From Pseudomonas sessilinigenes (GTDB taxonomy: Bacteria > Pseudomonadota > Gammaproteobacteria > Pseudomonadales > Pseudomonadaceae): a stretch of DNA of 64,000 nt. Positions within the stretch are counted from its first letter, which is position 1. Each line of letters opens with the position of its first letter. The notes under the pieces were generated by a model that was not told the origin of the DNA, made no database searches, and worked only from the letters and a program-made list of their open reading frames with translations. Positions 1-7,649 of the stretch are shown piece after piece. The position numbers and the translations under genes were made by a program. Location: assembly GCF_003850565.1 (NCBI RefSeq), contig NZ_CP027706.1, forward strand, positions 1,054,001 to 1,118,000. Direction: 5' to 3'.

Positions 1-855
1 CAGCCAGGCCTGTGCAGCCTTGGACAGATAGGCGCCTTCGCGCCAGATGAAGGCGATGTCCCAGCGCAGGTATTGCGGGGCCGTCAAGGTCAGGCGCACC
101 ACCCCCGGGCGCACCAGGGCCCGCGCCACCACGCTGGGCAGCAGCACCACACCCTGGCCGGCCGCTACCAGCGCCGCGAGGAAGTCCGCCTGGCCGCTGC
201 GCCCGCCTTCCCTGGGGGTGAAGCCCACTTGCTGGCAGGCCTGGAGCAGGCGGTCGTTGAGCACGAAGCTGCGCTGATACAGCAGGAACGGGGTATCGGC
301 CAGTTCCTCCAGGCGCACCTTGGCATTCATCGCCAGCGGATGATCGGCGGGCAGCAGGGCATCCAGCGGCTCATCGCAGAACGGCTGGTAGGCGAAGGCC
401 GGGTCCTTGGGGGTCAGGCTGCCGCCCAGTTCCAGCTCGCCGCTGCGCACCGCCTGCTCGACGTTCAGGCTGCCGCCCTCGAGCAAATGCACCTGGATAT
501 TCGGATAGCGCCGCCGGTACTCGGCGAAGCGACTGGCGAACAGCGTATCGCTGCCCAGCATCGGCAGGCCCAGGCGCAACTCGCCCCGGGTCATGTGGCT
601 CAGGTCGTCCAGTTCGCTGAGCAACTCGTTGCGCAGGCGCAGCATGCCCTCGGCCCGTTGCAGCACCACGTTGCCAGCGGCAGTGAGATGAATGTGCGAG
701 CCCTGGCGCTCCAGCAACGGCGTGCCCAGGCTCTGTTCCAGCTGGGCGACCTGCTTGCTCACCGCCGACTGGCTGATATGCAGGGTCTTGGCGGCCTGGG
801 TGAAGCCGCCCTGGTGGATCACTTCGACGAAGCTGCGCAGTTGCTTGAAATCCAT
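1..855 (-). CDS. LysR-family transcriptional regulator, C-terminus cut by window edge
   Basis: The reading frame is open from the ATG at 853-855 through base 1, giving 285 residues, so only the last few residues are missing. The N-terminus begins MDFKQLRSFVEVIHQGGF and carries the usual LysR winged helix-turn-helix at about residues 15-45 (QAAKTLHISQSAVSKQVAQL), followed by a substrate-binding domain. It diverges from lrgA with 98 bp between start codons, and two TGGAA/TTCCA dyads lie just upstream of its own start, which suggests autoregulation and control of lrgAB. The divergent placement is the only evidence for the target. The effector is unknown. Confidence 0.9.
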   Translation of the reverse strand, partial: MDFKQLRSFVEVIHQGGFTQAAKTLHISQSAVSKQVAQLEQSLGTPLLERQGSHIHLTAAGNVVLQRAEGMLRLRNELLSELDDLSHMTRGELRLGLPMLGSDTLFASRFAEYRRRYPNIQVHLLEGGSLNVEQAVRSGELELGGSLTPKDPAFAYQPFCDEPLDALLPADHPLAMNAKVRLEELADTPFLLYQRSFVLNDRLLQACQQVGFTPREGGRSGQADFLAALVAAGQGVVLLPSVVARALVRPGVVRLTLTAPQYLRWDIAFIWREGAYLSKAAQAWL

Positions 856-858
856 GGT

Positions 859-885
859 TGGAATTCCAGTTTGGAATGGCTTCCA
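859..885. promoter_or_regulatory. Two dyads, probable LysR operator
   Basis: The sequence has a perfect palindrome TGGAATTCCA at 859-868, followed by a second dyad TGGAA-N4-TTCCA at 872-885. Both lie between the LysR start (855) and lrgA (954). The position fits an autoregulatory and divergent-promoter site. The binding protein is inferred from location only. Confidence 0.5.
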
Positions 886-953
886 GTCTAACAATTCGCT
901 TCGGTGATGGCGGGGCTTTTCATAAAATAGGCCCCTGAGAGGACCGAACCCCC

Positions 954-1340
954 ATGAACATTCCCACCTTCAAACGCCTTGGCCGCCTGCTGTGCGAGCT
1001 GGCGGTGCTGCTGGCCATCTATTTTCTCGGCTGCCAACTGGCTACCTGGTTGCCCTGGCCGATTCCCGGCGGGGTCATCGGCCTGGCCATGCTGTTGCTG
1101 GCCTTCGCCCTGGGCTGGGTCAAGCCGGCGGCCCTGCAACTGGGCGCTGGCCTCTTGATGGCGGAGATGCTGCTGTTCTTCATCCCGGCGCTGATGAGCC
1201 TGCTGGACTACGGCGGCCTGCTGCGCCAGGACGGCTGGCGGATCCTGCTGGTGATCGGCGTCAGCACCTTGCTGGTGATGCTGGTGACCGCGCTGACCGT
1301 GGAGCTGGTGTGCCGCTGGAGGATGCGCCATGAAGCTTGA
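954..1340 (+). CDS. lrgA: CidA/LrgA family holin-like membrane protein
   Basis: This is a 128-residue, very hydrophobic protein with about four membrane segments (roughly residues 8-28, 34-54, 63-84 and 92-115) and a short basic C-terminus. The motif PWPIPGGVIGLAMLLLAF is typical of the CidA/LrgA family. The family is holin-like and, with LrgB, modulates murein hydrolase export, autolysis or pyruvate-type metabolite transport. It overlaps lrgB by 11 bp, so translation is probably coupled. A GAGAGG Shine-Dalgarno lies about 11 nt before the ATG. Regulation is presumably by the divergent LysR. Confidence 0.88.
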   Translation: MNIPTFKRLGRLLCELAVLLAIYFLGCQLATWLPWPIPGGVIGLAMLLLAFALGWVKPAALQLGAGLLMAEMLLFFIPALMSLLDYGGLLRQDGWRILLVIGVSTLLVMLVTALTVELVCRWRMRHEA

Positions 1341-2016
1341 GGCGATGCCGATGTTCTGGCTGGCGCTGACCCTTGGCGCCTATCTGTTCAGCCGCTGGAT
1401 CTACCGTCGCACCGGGCGCTACCTGTTGTCGCCGCTGATCCTGGTGCCGGCGTTGCTGCTGGCGGTGGCGGTGCCGCTGCATACGGCCTACGCCGAGTAT
1501 GCCGCCAATACCCACTGGCTGATGCTGGTGCTGGGTCCGGTGACCGTGGCCTTCGCCATTCCCATCTGGCAGCAGCGCCAGTTGCTGATGCGCCATTGGT
1601 CGGCGCTGTTGCTGGGCATGCTGGCCGGTAGCGCGGCGTCCATCGGCAGCTCCTTCGGCCTGGCCCGGCTCTTGGCCCTGGACAGTTCGGTAACCCTGTC
1701 GCTGGTGCCGCGCTCGATCACCACGCCATTCGCCATGCCCCTGGCCCATGACTTGGGCGGCGTACCCGAACTGACGGCGGTATTCGTGATGTTCACCGGG
1801 GTGTTCGGAGCGATGCTCGGTGGCGTGCTGTTGCGTTGGCTGCCCTTGCGCAGTGCCCTGGCCCGGGGCGCCCTGTTCGGGGTCGGTGCCCATGGCGCCG
1901 GGGTCAGCCGGGCCCACGAAGTCGGTGGTGAGGAAGGGTCGGTAGCGGGGCTGGTGATGGTGCTCACCGGGTTGTTGAATCTGTTTGCCGCTCCTTTGCT
2001 GGCGTCGCTGCTTTGA
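1330..2016 (+). CDS. lrgB: LrgB family membrane protein
   Basis: This 228-residue polytopic membrane protein matches the LrgB/CidB family. It contains SLVPRSITTPFAMPLAHDLGG in the middle and GAHGAGVSRAHEVGGEEG near the end, both characteristic of the family. It starts inside lrgA at an ATG preceded by GGAGG. It acts in the inner membrane as partner of LrgA. The DNA downstream (2017-2159) shows no clear terminator. Confidence 0.9.
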   Translation: MKLEAMPMFWLALTLGAYLFSRWIYRRTGRYLLSPLILVPALLLAVAVPLHTAYAEYAANTHWLMLVLGPVTVAFAIPIWQQRQLLMRHWSALLLGMLAGSAASIGSSFGLARLLALDSSVTLSLVPRSITTPFAMPLAHDLGGVPELTAVFVMFTGVFGAMLGGVLLRWLPLRSALARGALFGVGAHGAGVSRAHEVGGEEGSVAGLVMVLTGLLNLFAAPLLASLL

Positions 2017-2159
2017 CGTGAAGGCGCCGTGGCGCAACCCGGCCGCCGGCTGACCCGCTCGGTCATCAAGCTGGCTGCCAAGGCGACTCCGTGGTGTGGC
2101 TGGGGTGTCTAGACTCCGAGGGTCCTCCTTCCAATAAAAGCCAACATGAGGTCCCTGCC

Positions 2160-2942
2160 GTGAGCCTAGCCCCCGTTCAATCCACCGCGAGCGTCAAAGA
2201 CCAGGTCAGCGCCCTGGAGTGGCAAACCCGCCAGGACCTGGCCGCCTGCTACCGACTGGTGGCGATGCATGGCTGGGATGACCTGATCTTCACGCACATC
2301 TCGGCCAAGGTGCCGGGCACCGACGAGTTCCTGATCAATCCGTTCGGCATGATGTTCCATGAGATCACTGCGTCCAGCCTGGTGAAGGTCGACCAGGCCG
2401 GCAACAAGCTGATGGACAGCCCCTACGAGATCAATCCGGCGGGCTACACCATCCATAGTGCGGTCCATGCCGTGCGCCACGATGTGCTCTGCGTGCTGCA
2501 TACCCACACCGCGGCAGGGGTGGCGGTATCGGCCCAGCAGCAGGGCGTGTTGCCCATCAGCCAGCAGTCGCTGTTCGTCCTTGCCAGCCTCGGCTACCAC
2601 CCCTACGAGGGCGTGGCCCTGAACCCCGAGGAGAAGGTCCGATTGCAGGCGGACCTGGGCGACAACAATTTCCTGATGCTGCACAACCATGGCCTGCTCA
2701 CCTGTGGTGCGAGCATCGCCGACACCTTCCTGATGATGTTCATCTTCCAGCGTGCCTGTGAGATCCAGGTGCTGGCACAGAACGGCGGTGCCGAGTTGAT
2801 TGCCATTCCCGCGCCGGTCCTGAGCGGGGCCAAGGCAATGATCGCCGGAGTCACCCGCAGTGCCCAGGGCATGGGCGGGGTGCTGGCCTGGCCGGCCCTG
2901 CTGCGCAAGCTCGATCAACTCGATACAGGTTACAAATCCTGA
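2160..2942 (+). CDS. Class II aldolase/adducin domain protein
   Basis: This cytoplasmic protein of 260 residues starts at GTG 2160, with AGG about 9 nt upstream. The frame is open further upstream to an ATG at 2091, but that extension (MVWLGCLDSEG...) does not look like family sequence. Zn-ligand histidines of the class II aldolase fold are visible at H114/H116 (LHTHTAAG) and H177 (MLHNHG). The family includes fuculose-phosphate aldolases and decarboxylases. The substrate here is unknown. The stop overlaps the start of the next gene (TGATG), so it forms a translationally coupled pair with the hydrolase. Confidence 0.85.
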   Translation: MSLAPVQSTASVKDQVSALEWQTRQDLAACYRLVAMHGWDDLIFTHISAKVPGTDEFLINPFGMMFHEITASSLVKVDQAGNKLMDSPYEINPAGYTIHSAVHAVRHDVLCVLHTHTAAGVAVSAQQQGVLPISQQSLFVLASLGYHPYEGVALNPEEKVRLQADLGDNNFLMLHNHGLLTCGASIADTFLMMFIFQRACEIQVLAQNGGAELIAIPAPVLSGAKAMIAGVTRSAQGMGGVLAWPALLRKLDQLDTGYKS

Positions 2943-3844
2943 TGCCTATCGCCGAGATCCCCCTGAGTGTCTGGCGTACGCACGGACAGGACTTCGTGTT
3001 CCGTGGCCAGGCCATCCGCTATTGGGTAGCAGGGCAGGGAGAGCCGCTGCTGTTGATCCATGGTTTCCCCACCGCCAGTTGGGACTGGCACTACCTGTGG
3101 CAACCCCTGGCGCGGCGCTATCAGGTGATCGCCTGCGACATGCTCGGTTTCGGCGATTCGGCCAAGCCCCTGGAGCATGACTACAGCCTGCTGGAACAGG
3201 CGGACCTGCAGCAGGCCCTGCTGGCGCACCTGGGGATTGTCGAGCCGCTGCACCTGTTGGCTCATGACTATGGCGACAGCGTTGCCCAGGAACTGCTGGC
3301 GCGTCACTACGAGGAGCGCCTGGAGATCGCCAGTTGTGTGTTTCTCAATGGCGGCCTGTTTCCGGAAACCCATCGCCCGGTGTTGACCCAGAAACTGCTG
3401 CTCAGCCCGCTGGGCTGGATGCTCGGACGGGTCTTCAGTCGCGAGGGGCTGGCCAGGAGCCTGCGCCAGATCTCGGGCCCGCAAAACCGTCCCAGCGAGA
3501 CGGTACTGGACGACTTCTGGAGCCTGGTGCAGAGCAACGATGGCCCGCGCATCCTGCACAAGCTGATCGGCTACATCCCTGAGCGCAGGCAGCGGCGTGA
3601 TCGCTGGGTCGAGGCCATGCAGCGCGGCGAGGTGCCGTTGCGGGTGATCGACGGCGCCCATGATCCGATCTCCGGGGCGCATATGGTGGAGCGCTACCGG
3701 CAACTGGTTCCGCGACCGGATACCGTGCTGCTGCCAGGTATTGGCCACTACCCGCAGATCGAGGCGCCCCTGGCAGTGCTCAAGCACTACTTGGCCTTTC
3801 GCGGCGGCCTGTTGGTCCCGGCGCAGCGTGTCGTGGGCTCCTGA
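2942..3844 (+). CDS. Alpha/beta hydrolase with Asp nucleophile
   Basis: This 300-residue alpha/beta hydrolase has the oxyanion motif HGFPTASWDWH at residues 40-50. The nucleophile elbow reads A-H-D-Y-G, placing Asp at position 109 where esterases and lipases have Ser. This points to the haloalkane dehalogenase/epoxide hydrolase branch. Candidate acid and base are the Asp in DGAHDPISG and the His in GIGHYPQIEAP. Its ATG overlaps the aldolase stop by 1 nt. The true substrate is unknown. A small-molecule hydrolase working on the same pathway as the aldolase and SDR is inferred from coupling. Confidence 0.85.
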   Translation: MPIAEIPLSVWRTHGQDFVFRGQAIRYWVAGQGEPLLLIHGFPTASWDWHYLWQPLARRYQVIACDMLGFGDSAKPLEHDYSLLEQADLQQALLAHLGIVEPLHLLAHDYGDSVAQELLARHYEERLEIASCVFLNGGLFPETHRPVLTQKLLLSPLGWMLGRVFSREGLARSLRQISGPQNRPSETVLDDFWSLVQSNDGPRILHKLIGYIPERRQRRDRWVEAMQRGEVPLRVIDGAHDPISGAHMVERYRQLVPRPDTVLLPGIGHYPQIEAPLAVLKHYLAFRGGLLVPAQRVVGS

Positions 3845-3971
3845 GCGGCCAGTTGGGGCGACTATCCCGCTGTCTTATCGCGCACCATTCAGCTCTGGGC
3901 GTGTTCGTTGTGGGCATCGGCCGGCTGCCTGACACTCAGGGCCTTGTCCATTGGCCCTGCTGGAGTTCGGT

Positions 3972-4883
3972 ATGAGTGAGTCTGTGCGCTTGGAAGATAA
4001 AGTAGTGATCATCACCGGGGCCGGCGGGGGCCTGGGACGGGCTCATGCGTTGTTGTTCGCTCGCCACGGCGCCAGGGTACTGGTCAATGACCTAGGTGGT
4101 TCGGCCCAGGGCGAGGGCGCCAGTGCCTCGGCGGCCGATCGGGTCGTGGCGCAGATCCGCGAGGCCGGAGGGATCGCCGAGGCCAACCATGACTCGGTCA
4201 CCGATGGCGAGAAGATCGTGCAGAACGCGCTGGATGCCTTTGGCCGGGTCGATGTGGTGGTCAACAACGCCGGGATCCTGCGGGACAAGACCTTCCACAA
4301 GATGGACGATACCGATTGGGACCTGGTGTACCGGGTACACGTGGAGGGTGCCTACAAGGTCACTCGCGCTGCCTGGCCGCACCTGCGCGAACAGGGCTAC
4401 GGGCGGGTGATCTTTACCGCTTCCACCTCGGGTATCTACGGCAACTTCGGCCAGTCCAACTACGGCATGGCCAAGCTGGGCCTGTACGGCCTGACCCGGA
4501 CCCTGGCGCTGGAAGGGCGCAAGAACAACATCCTGGTCAACGCCATTGCCCCCACCGGTGGCACGCGGATGACCGAGGGGCTGATTCCGCCCCAGGTGTT
4601 CGAGCAGCTCAAGCCGGAGCTGGTCAGCCCGCTGGTGGTGTACCTGGGCAGCGAACAGTGCCAGGAAACCTCCGGACTGTTCGAAGTCGGTGGTGGCTGG
4701 ATCGGCAAGGTGCGCTGGGAGCGCAGCCTGGGGGCCGGTTTCGATCCGCGCCAGGGTTTCTCGCCGGAGGATGTCGCGGCCCATTGGCGAGAGATCTGCG
4801 ATTTCGACGGCGCGGTCCACCCCAAGGACAACATCGAGGCGCTCGGGCAGATGATGCAGAATCTGCAAAAGTACGCGATCTGA
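3972..4883 (+). CDS. SDR family oxidoreductase, (3R)-hydroxyacyl-CoA dehydrogenase type
   Basis: The protein is 303 residues when started at ATG 3972, which has TGGAG 8 nt upstream. The alternative ATG at 3951 lacks this. It shows the Rossmann motif TGAGGGLGRAH (15-25), NNAG (98-101), an active-site Ser near 151-153, and Y164/K168 (YGMAK). The glycine-rich motif followed by HGARVLVNDLGG and the long C-terminal tail resemble the dehydrogenase domain of peroxisomal multifunctional enzyme 2. It lies 127 nt after the hydrolase on the same strand, so co-function is plausible but unproven. Confidence 0.86.
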   Translation: MSESVRLEDKVVIITGAGGGLGRAHALLFARHGARVLVNDLGGSAQGEGASASAADRVVAQIREAGGIAEANHDSVTDGEKIVQNALDAFGRVDVVVNNAGILRDKTFHKMDDTDWDLVYRVHVEGAYKVTRAAWPHLREQGYGRVIFTASTSGIYGNFGQSNYGMAKLGLYGLTRTLALEGRKNNILVNAIAPTGGTRMTEGLIPPQVFEQLKPELVSPLVVYLGSEQCQETSGLFEVGGGWIGKVRWERSLGAGFDPRQGFSPEDVAAHWREICDFDGAVHPKDNIEALGQMMQNLQKYAI

Positions 4884-4992
4884 GTGCCCATGGCGGCCGC
4901 TTCGAACACTCTCTTGCAGGCCGCGCCAGTTCTCTGGAACGGCGGCCGCGATTGCTCTTCTCGGGCGTCCTGCCCGGTCATTTCCCAGGCAT

Positions 4993-5020
4993 AAAAAAGG
5001 CCGCTGCAAGAGCAGCGGCC
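4993..5020 (-). terminator. Rho-independent terminator, minus strand
   Basis: A perfect 9-bp stem GGCCGCTGC / GCAGCGGCC with a 4-nt loop is followed, on the minus strand, by six U. It lies 33 nt past the stop of the small ORF at 5053-5292, which it probably ends together with the hmgR transcript. Confidence 0.85.
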
Positions 5021-5052
5021 GAAGTAAGACGTTAGATCAAGGAGCTACAAAA

Positions 5053-5292
5053 TCAACGTCGGTGAACCTGGGTGGGCGGCTTGAACCGGGTCGTTTCAAG
5101 CCTGCCGAAATCTGTTGCCGAAAAGCCCTGGACAGCACTTTCATCGGGGGTGGAGCCAGGCTGTTTGCCCTGACTGCGAAAGAAGAATAAGCCCTGGCCG
5201 GTATTGGAAAAATAGCGATTCAGGACAAGGACTATTACAGCCAGAGCAATAGTCGTGGTGCTCGGCAGGTGCGCGCCGAGGCTGTTTGCCAG
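5053..5292 (-). CDS. Putative small single-pass membrane protein, non-canonical start
   Basis: Downstream of hmgR an open frame continues for about 100 codons after the hmgR stop, in the same phase, and ends at 5053. It encodes one hydrophobic helix (TTTIALAVIVLVLNRYF) and a polar tail ending TRFKPPTQVHRR. A strong minus-strand terminator follows within 35 nt. There is no ATG, GTG or TTG in the frame. The best start is CTG at 5290-5292, with GGTGG 5 nt upstream, giving 79 residues. The membrane segment and terminator spacing are seen. That it is translated is inference, and I do not recognise the family. It could instead be 3' UTR. Confidence 0.35.
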   Translation of the reverse strand: MANSLGAHLPSTTTIALAVIVLVLNRYFSNTGQGLFFFRSQGKQPGSTPDESAVQGFSATDFGRLETTRFKPPTQVHRR

Positions 5293-5373
5293 GCGCCACC
5301 GCCCGTGTGCAGAAGTCGGTGGATGGCCTGGCAGCAGGGGCCAGGTGCCGAGGCTGGCGAGTGGGCTGGGGGG

Positions 5374-6174
5374 TTATTCCGGCTGGGCCTGGTAACCCAT
5401 GCGCCAGCTCGCGGCGCGGCAGGCCGCCAGCAGGCGTTGCGCCGCCGGACCATGCTCGTCGGCATGGAACAGCGATGTCGGCCCGACCACCGTCAGGACG
5501 GCGGCGATCTTGCCGGTGGCATCGAACACCGGCGCCGACAGGGCATCGACCCCGGGCATCAGCAGGCCATGGATGTGATGCAGGCCGCGCTGGCGGATCT
5601 GTTCGGCCAGGGCATCGTGGGCCTGTGTCTCGGCCAGGGTGTGGGAACTGGCTTCGGCCAATTCCTGCTGGCGCAGATCGAGGGTTTCCCGCTGCGGCAG
5701 GTAGGCGTTGAACACCAGCCCGGTGGACGAGCTGAGCAGGGGCAGAACCGAACCCAATTGAGTGACCACGGTCACCGCGCGCACCGCCGGTTCGATATGC
5801 ACCACGGTGGCGCCGCGGTTGCCCCACACCGCGAGAAAACAGGTTTCGTTCAATTCATCGCGCAGTTCCGCCAGGGGCAGGGCGGCGACTCTCAGCACAT
5901 CCATGCTGCCCAGGGCCGCCAGGCCCACCCGCAGGGCTTCACGCCCCAGGCCATAGTGGTTGGTGGCACTGTTCTGTTCGGCGAAACCGCTGGCGATCAA
6001 CGCTTGCAGATAGCGATGAACCTTGCTCGCGGGCATCTGCACATGTTCGGCCAGGCGCGAGAGGGAGGTGCTCGGCGACAGTTCGGCCAGGGCCTTGAGG
6101 ATGTCGGTCCCGACCTCGGCCGAGCGGACTTTCTGTTTACCGTTGCTATCGCTGCTGCTGGGCGATTTTTCCAT
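5374..6174 (-). CDS. hmgR: IclR-family repressor of homogentisate catabolism (HmgR-like)
   Basis: From ATG 6174 the protein has 266 residues. A TTG at 6198 would add eight. The N-terminal IclR winged helix (ILKALAELSPSTSLSRLAEHVQ, then KVHRYLQALIASGF) is followed by the IclR effector domain. It is divergent from hmgA, and the intergenic DNA holds a 19-bp palindrome. In P. putida, HmgR is an IclR repressor that binds a palindrome here and is released by homogentisate. The identity rests on domain, synteny and operator together. Confidence 0.88.
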   Translation of the reverse strand: MEKSPSSSDSNGKQKVRSAEVGTDILKALAELSPSTSLSRLAEHVQMPASKVHRYLQALIASGFAEQNSATNHYGLGREALRVGLAALGSMDVLRVAALPLAELRDELNETCFLAVWGNRGATVVHIEPAVRAVTVVTQLGSVLPLLSSSTGLVFNAYLPQRETLDLRQQELAEASSHTLAETQAHDALAEQIRQRGLHHIHGLLMPGVDALSAPVFDATGKIAAVLTVVGPTSLFHADEHGPAAQRLLAACRAASWRMGYQAQPE

Positions 6175-6235
6175 GGAGGTGTAGGGGTCCCGTGACAAGT
6201 GGCGGTCTTTATAGCTTGACGCTCCCGGGCAATCA

Positions 6236-6262
6236 AATTACGTTATGCGTAATTGGATTACG
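6236..6262. promoter_or_regulatory. HmgR operator: palindrome plus extra half-site
   Basis: A perfect dyad AATTACG-TTATG-CGTAATT occupies 6236-6254 in the hmgR/hmgA divergent region, and a third copy of the half-site ATTACG follows at 6257-6262. A 17-bp palindromic HmgR operator is known from P. putida, and the core ATTACG-N5-CGTAAT here is also 17 bp. Confidence 0.75.
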
Positions 6263-6341
6263 ATAAAAATAACCCAGGCGTGCCGATAACTCTTGTGAGG
6301 GAGTGGTGGGCCCCTGCCTACTCCAACTTCCAGGAGGCTCC

Positions 6342-7646
6342 ATGAACCTCGATTCTTCGGCGTCCGCCCTCAGCTACCAATCCGGCTTCGGCAACGAATT
6401 TTCCAGCGAAGCCCTGCCGGGCGCATTGCCCATCGGCCAGAACTCCCCGCAGAAAGCCCCCTACGGCCTGTATGCCGAGCTGTTTTCCGGCACCGCGTTC
6501 ACCATGACCCGCAGCGAAGCCCGGCGTACCTGGATGTACCGTATCCAGCCTTCGGCCAAGCATCCGGCTTTCGCCCGCCTGGAACGCCAATTGGCCGGTG
6601 GCGAGCTGGGCGAAGTGACGCCCAACCGCCTGCGCTGGAGCCCGCTGCCGATCCCCGCGCAGCCGACGGATTTCATCGATGGCCTGGTGGCCATGGTGGC
6701 CAACTCGCCCGCGCAGAAACCTGCGGGTATCAGCGTCTATCACTACCGCGCCAACCGCTCCATGGAGCGAGTGTTCTTCAACGCCGACGGCGAGTTGCTG
6801 CTGGTGCCCGAACTGGGCCGCCTGCGCATCGTCACCGAACTGGGCGTGCTGGAGCTCGAACCGCTGGAGATCGCCGTGCTGCCGCGCGGCCTGAAGTTCC
6901 GCGTCGAGCTGCTGGACCCGCAAGCCCGTGGCTACATTGCCGAGAACCACGGCGCGCCGCTGCGCCTGCCCGACCTGGGGCCGATCGGCAGCAACGGCCT
7001 GGCCAACCCCCGGGACTTCCTGGCCCCGGTGGCCCATTACGAAGACCTGCGCCAGCCCACCGCCCTGGTGCAGAAGTACCTCGGCGAGCTTTGGGGTTGC
7101 GAGCTGGACCACTCGCCGCTGGACGTGGTGGCCTGGCACGGCAACAACGTGCCGTACAAATACGACCTGCGCCGCTTCAATACCATCGGCACCGTCAGCT
7201 TCGACCACCCCGACCCGTCGATCTTCACCGTCCTGACCTCGCCCACCAGCGTGCCGGGCATGGCCAACCTGGACTTCGTGATCTTCCCGCCGCGCTGGAT
7301 GGTGGCCGAGAACACCTTCCGTCCACCATGGTTCCACCGCAACCTGATGAACGAGTTCATGGGCCTGATCCAGGGGGCCTACGACGCCAAGGCCGAGGGC
7401 TTCCTGCCCGGCGGTGCTTCGCTGCACAGCTGCATGAGTGCCCACGGCCCGGATGGCGAGACTTGCACCAAGGCGATCAACGTCGAGTTGCAGCCGGCCA
7501 AGATCGACAACACCATGGCCTTCATGTTCGAGACCAGTCAGGTGCTGCGCCCGAGCGGCTTCGCCCTGGAATGCGCGCAACTGCAGAACGACTACGATGC
7601 TTGCTGGGCTTCGCTGCCCGTCACCTTCAACCCGAATCGGAGATAA
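6342..7646 (+). CDS. hmgA: Homogentisate 1,2-dioxygenase
   Basis: This cytosolic non-haem iron enzyme opens the ring of homogentisate to maleylacetoacetate, the key step of tyrosine and phenylalanine breakdown. The start is ATG 6342 with AGGAGG 5 nt upstream, giving 434 residues, the usual length. The iron ligands of the family are visible: H332 and E338 in [12 protein letters not shown], and H368 in [12 protein letters not shown]. It is the first gene of hmgA-fahA-maiA, with 3 nt to fahA. Expression is probably controlled by the upstream palindrome and the divergent HmgR-type repressor. Confidence 0.98.
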   Translation: MNLDSSASALSYQSGFGNEFSSEALPGALPIGQNSPQKAPYGLYAELFSGTAFTMTRSEARRTWMYRIQPSAKHPAFARLERQLAGGELGEVTPNRLRWSPLPIPAQPTDFIDGLVAMVANSPAQKPAGISVYHYRANRSMERVFFNADGELLLVPELGRLRIVTELGVLELEPLEIAVLPRGLKFRVELLDPQARGYIAENHGAPLRLPDLGPIGSNGLANPRDFLAPVAHYEDLRQPTALVQKYLGELWGCELDHSPLDVVAWHGNNVPYKYDLRRFNTIGTVSFDHPDPSIFTVLTSPTSVPGMANLDFVIFPPRWMVAENTFRPPWFHRNLMNEFMGLIQGAYDAKAEGFLPGGASLHSCMSAHGPDGETCTKAINVELQPAKIDNTMAFMFETSQVLRPSGFALECAQLQNDYDACWASLPVTFNPNRR

Positions 7647-7649
7647 CCC

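Noticed and set aside
6265..6272. AAAAATAA as a Crc/Hfq target site for hmgA
   Set aside because: It fits the AANAANAA pattern, but it lies about 70 nt before the start codon and may not be in the mRNA.
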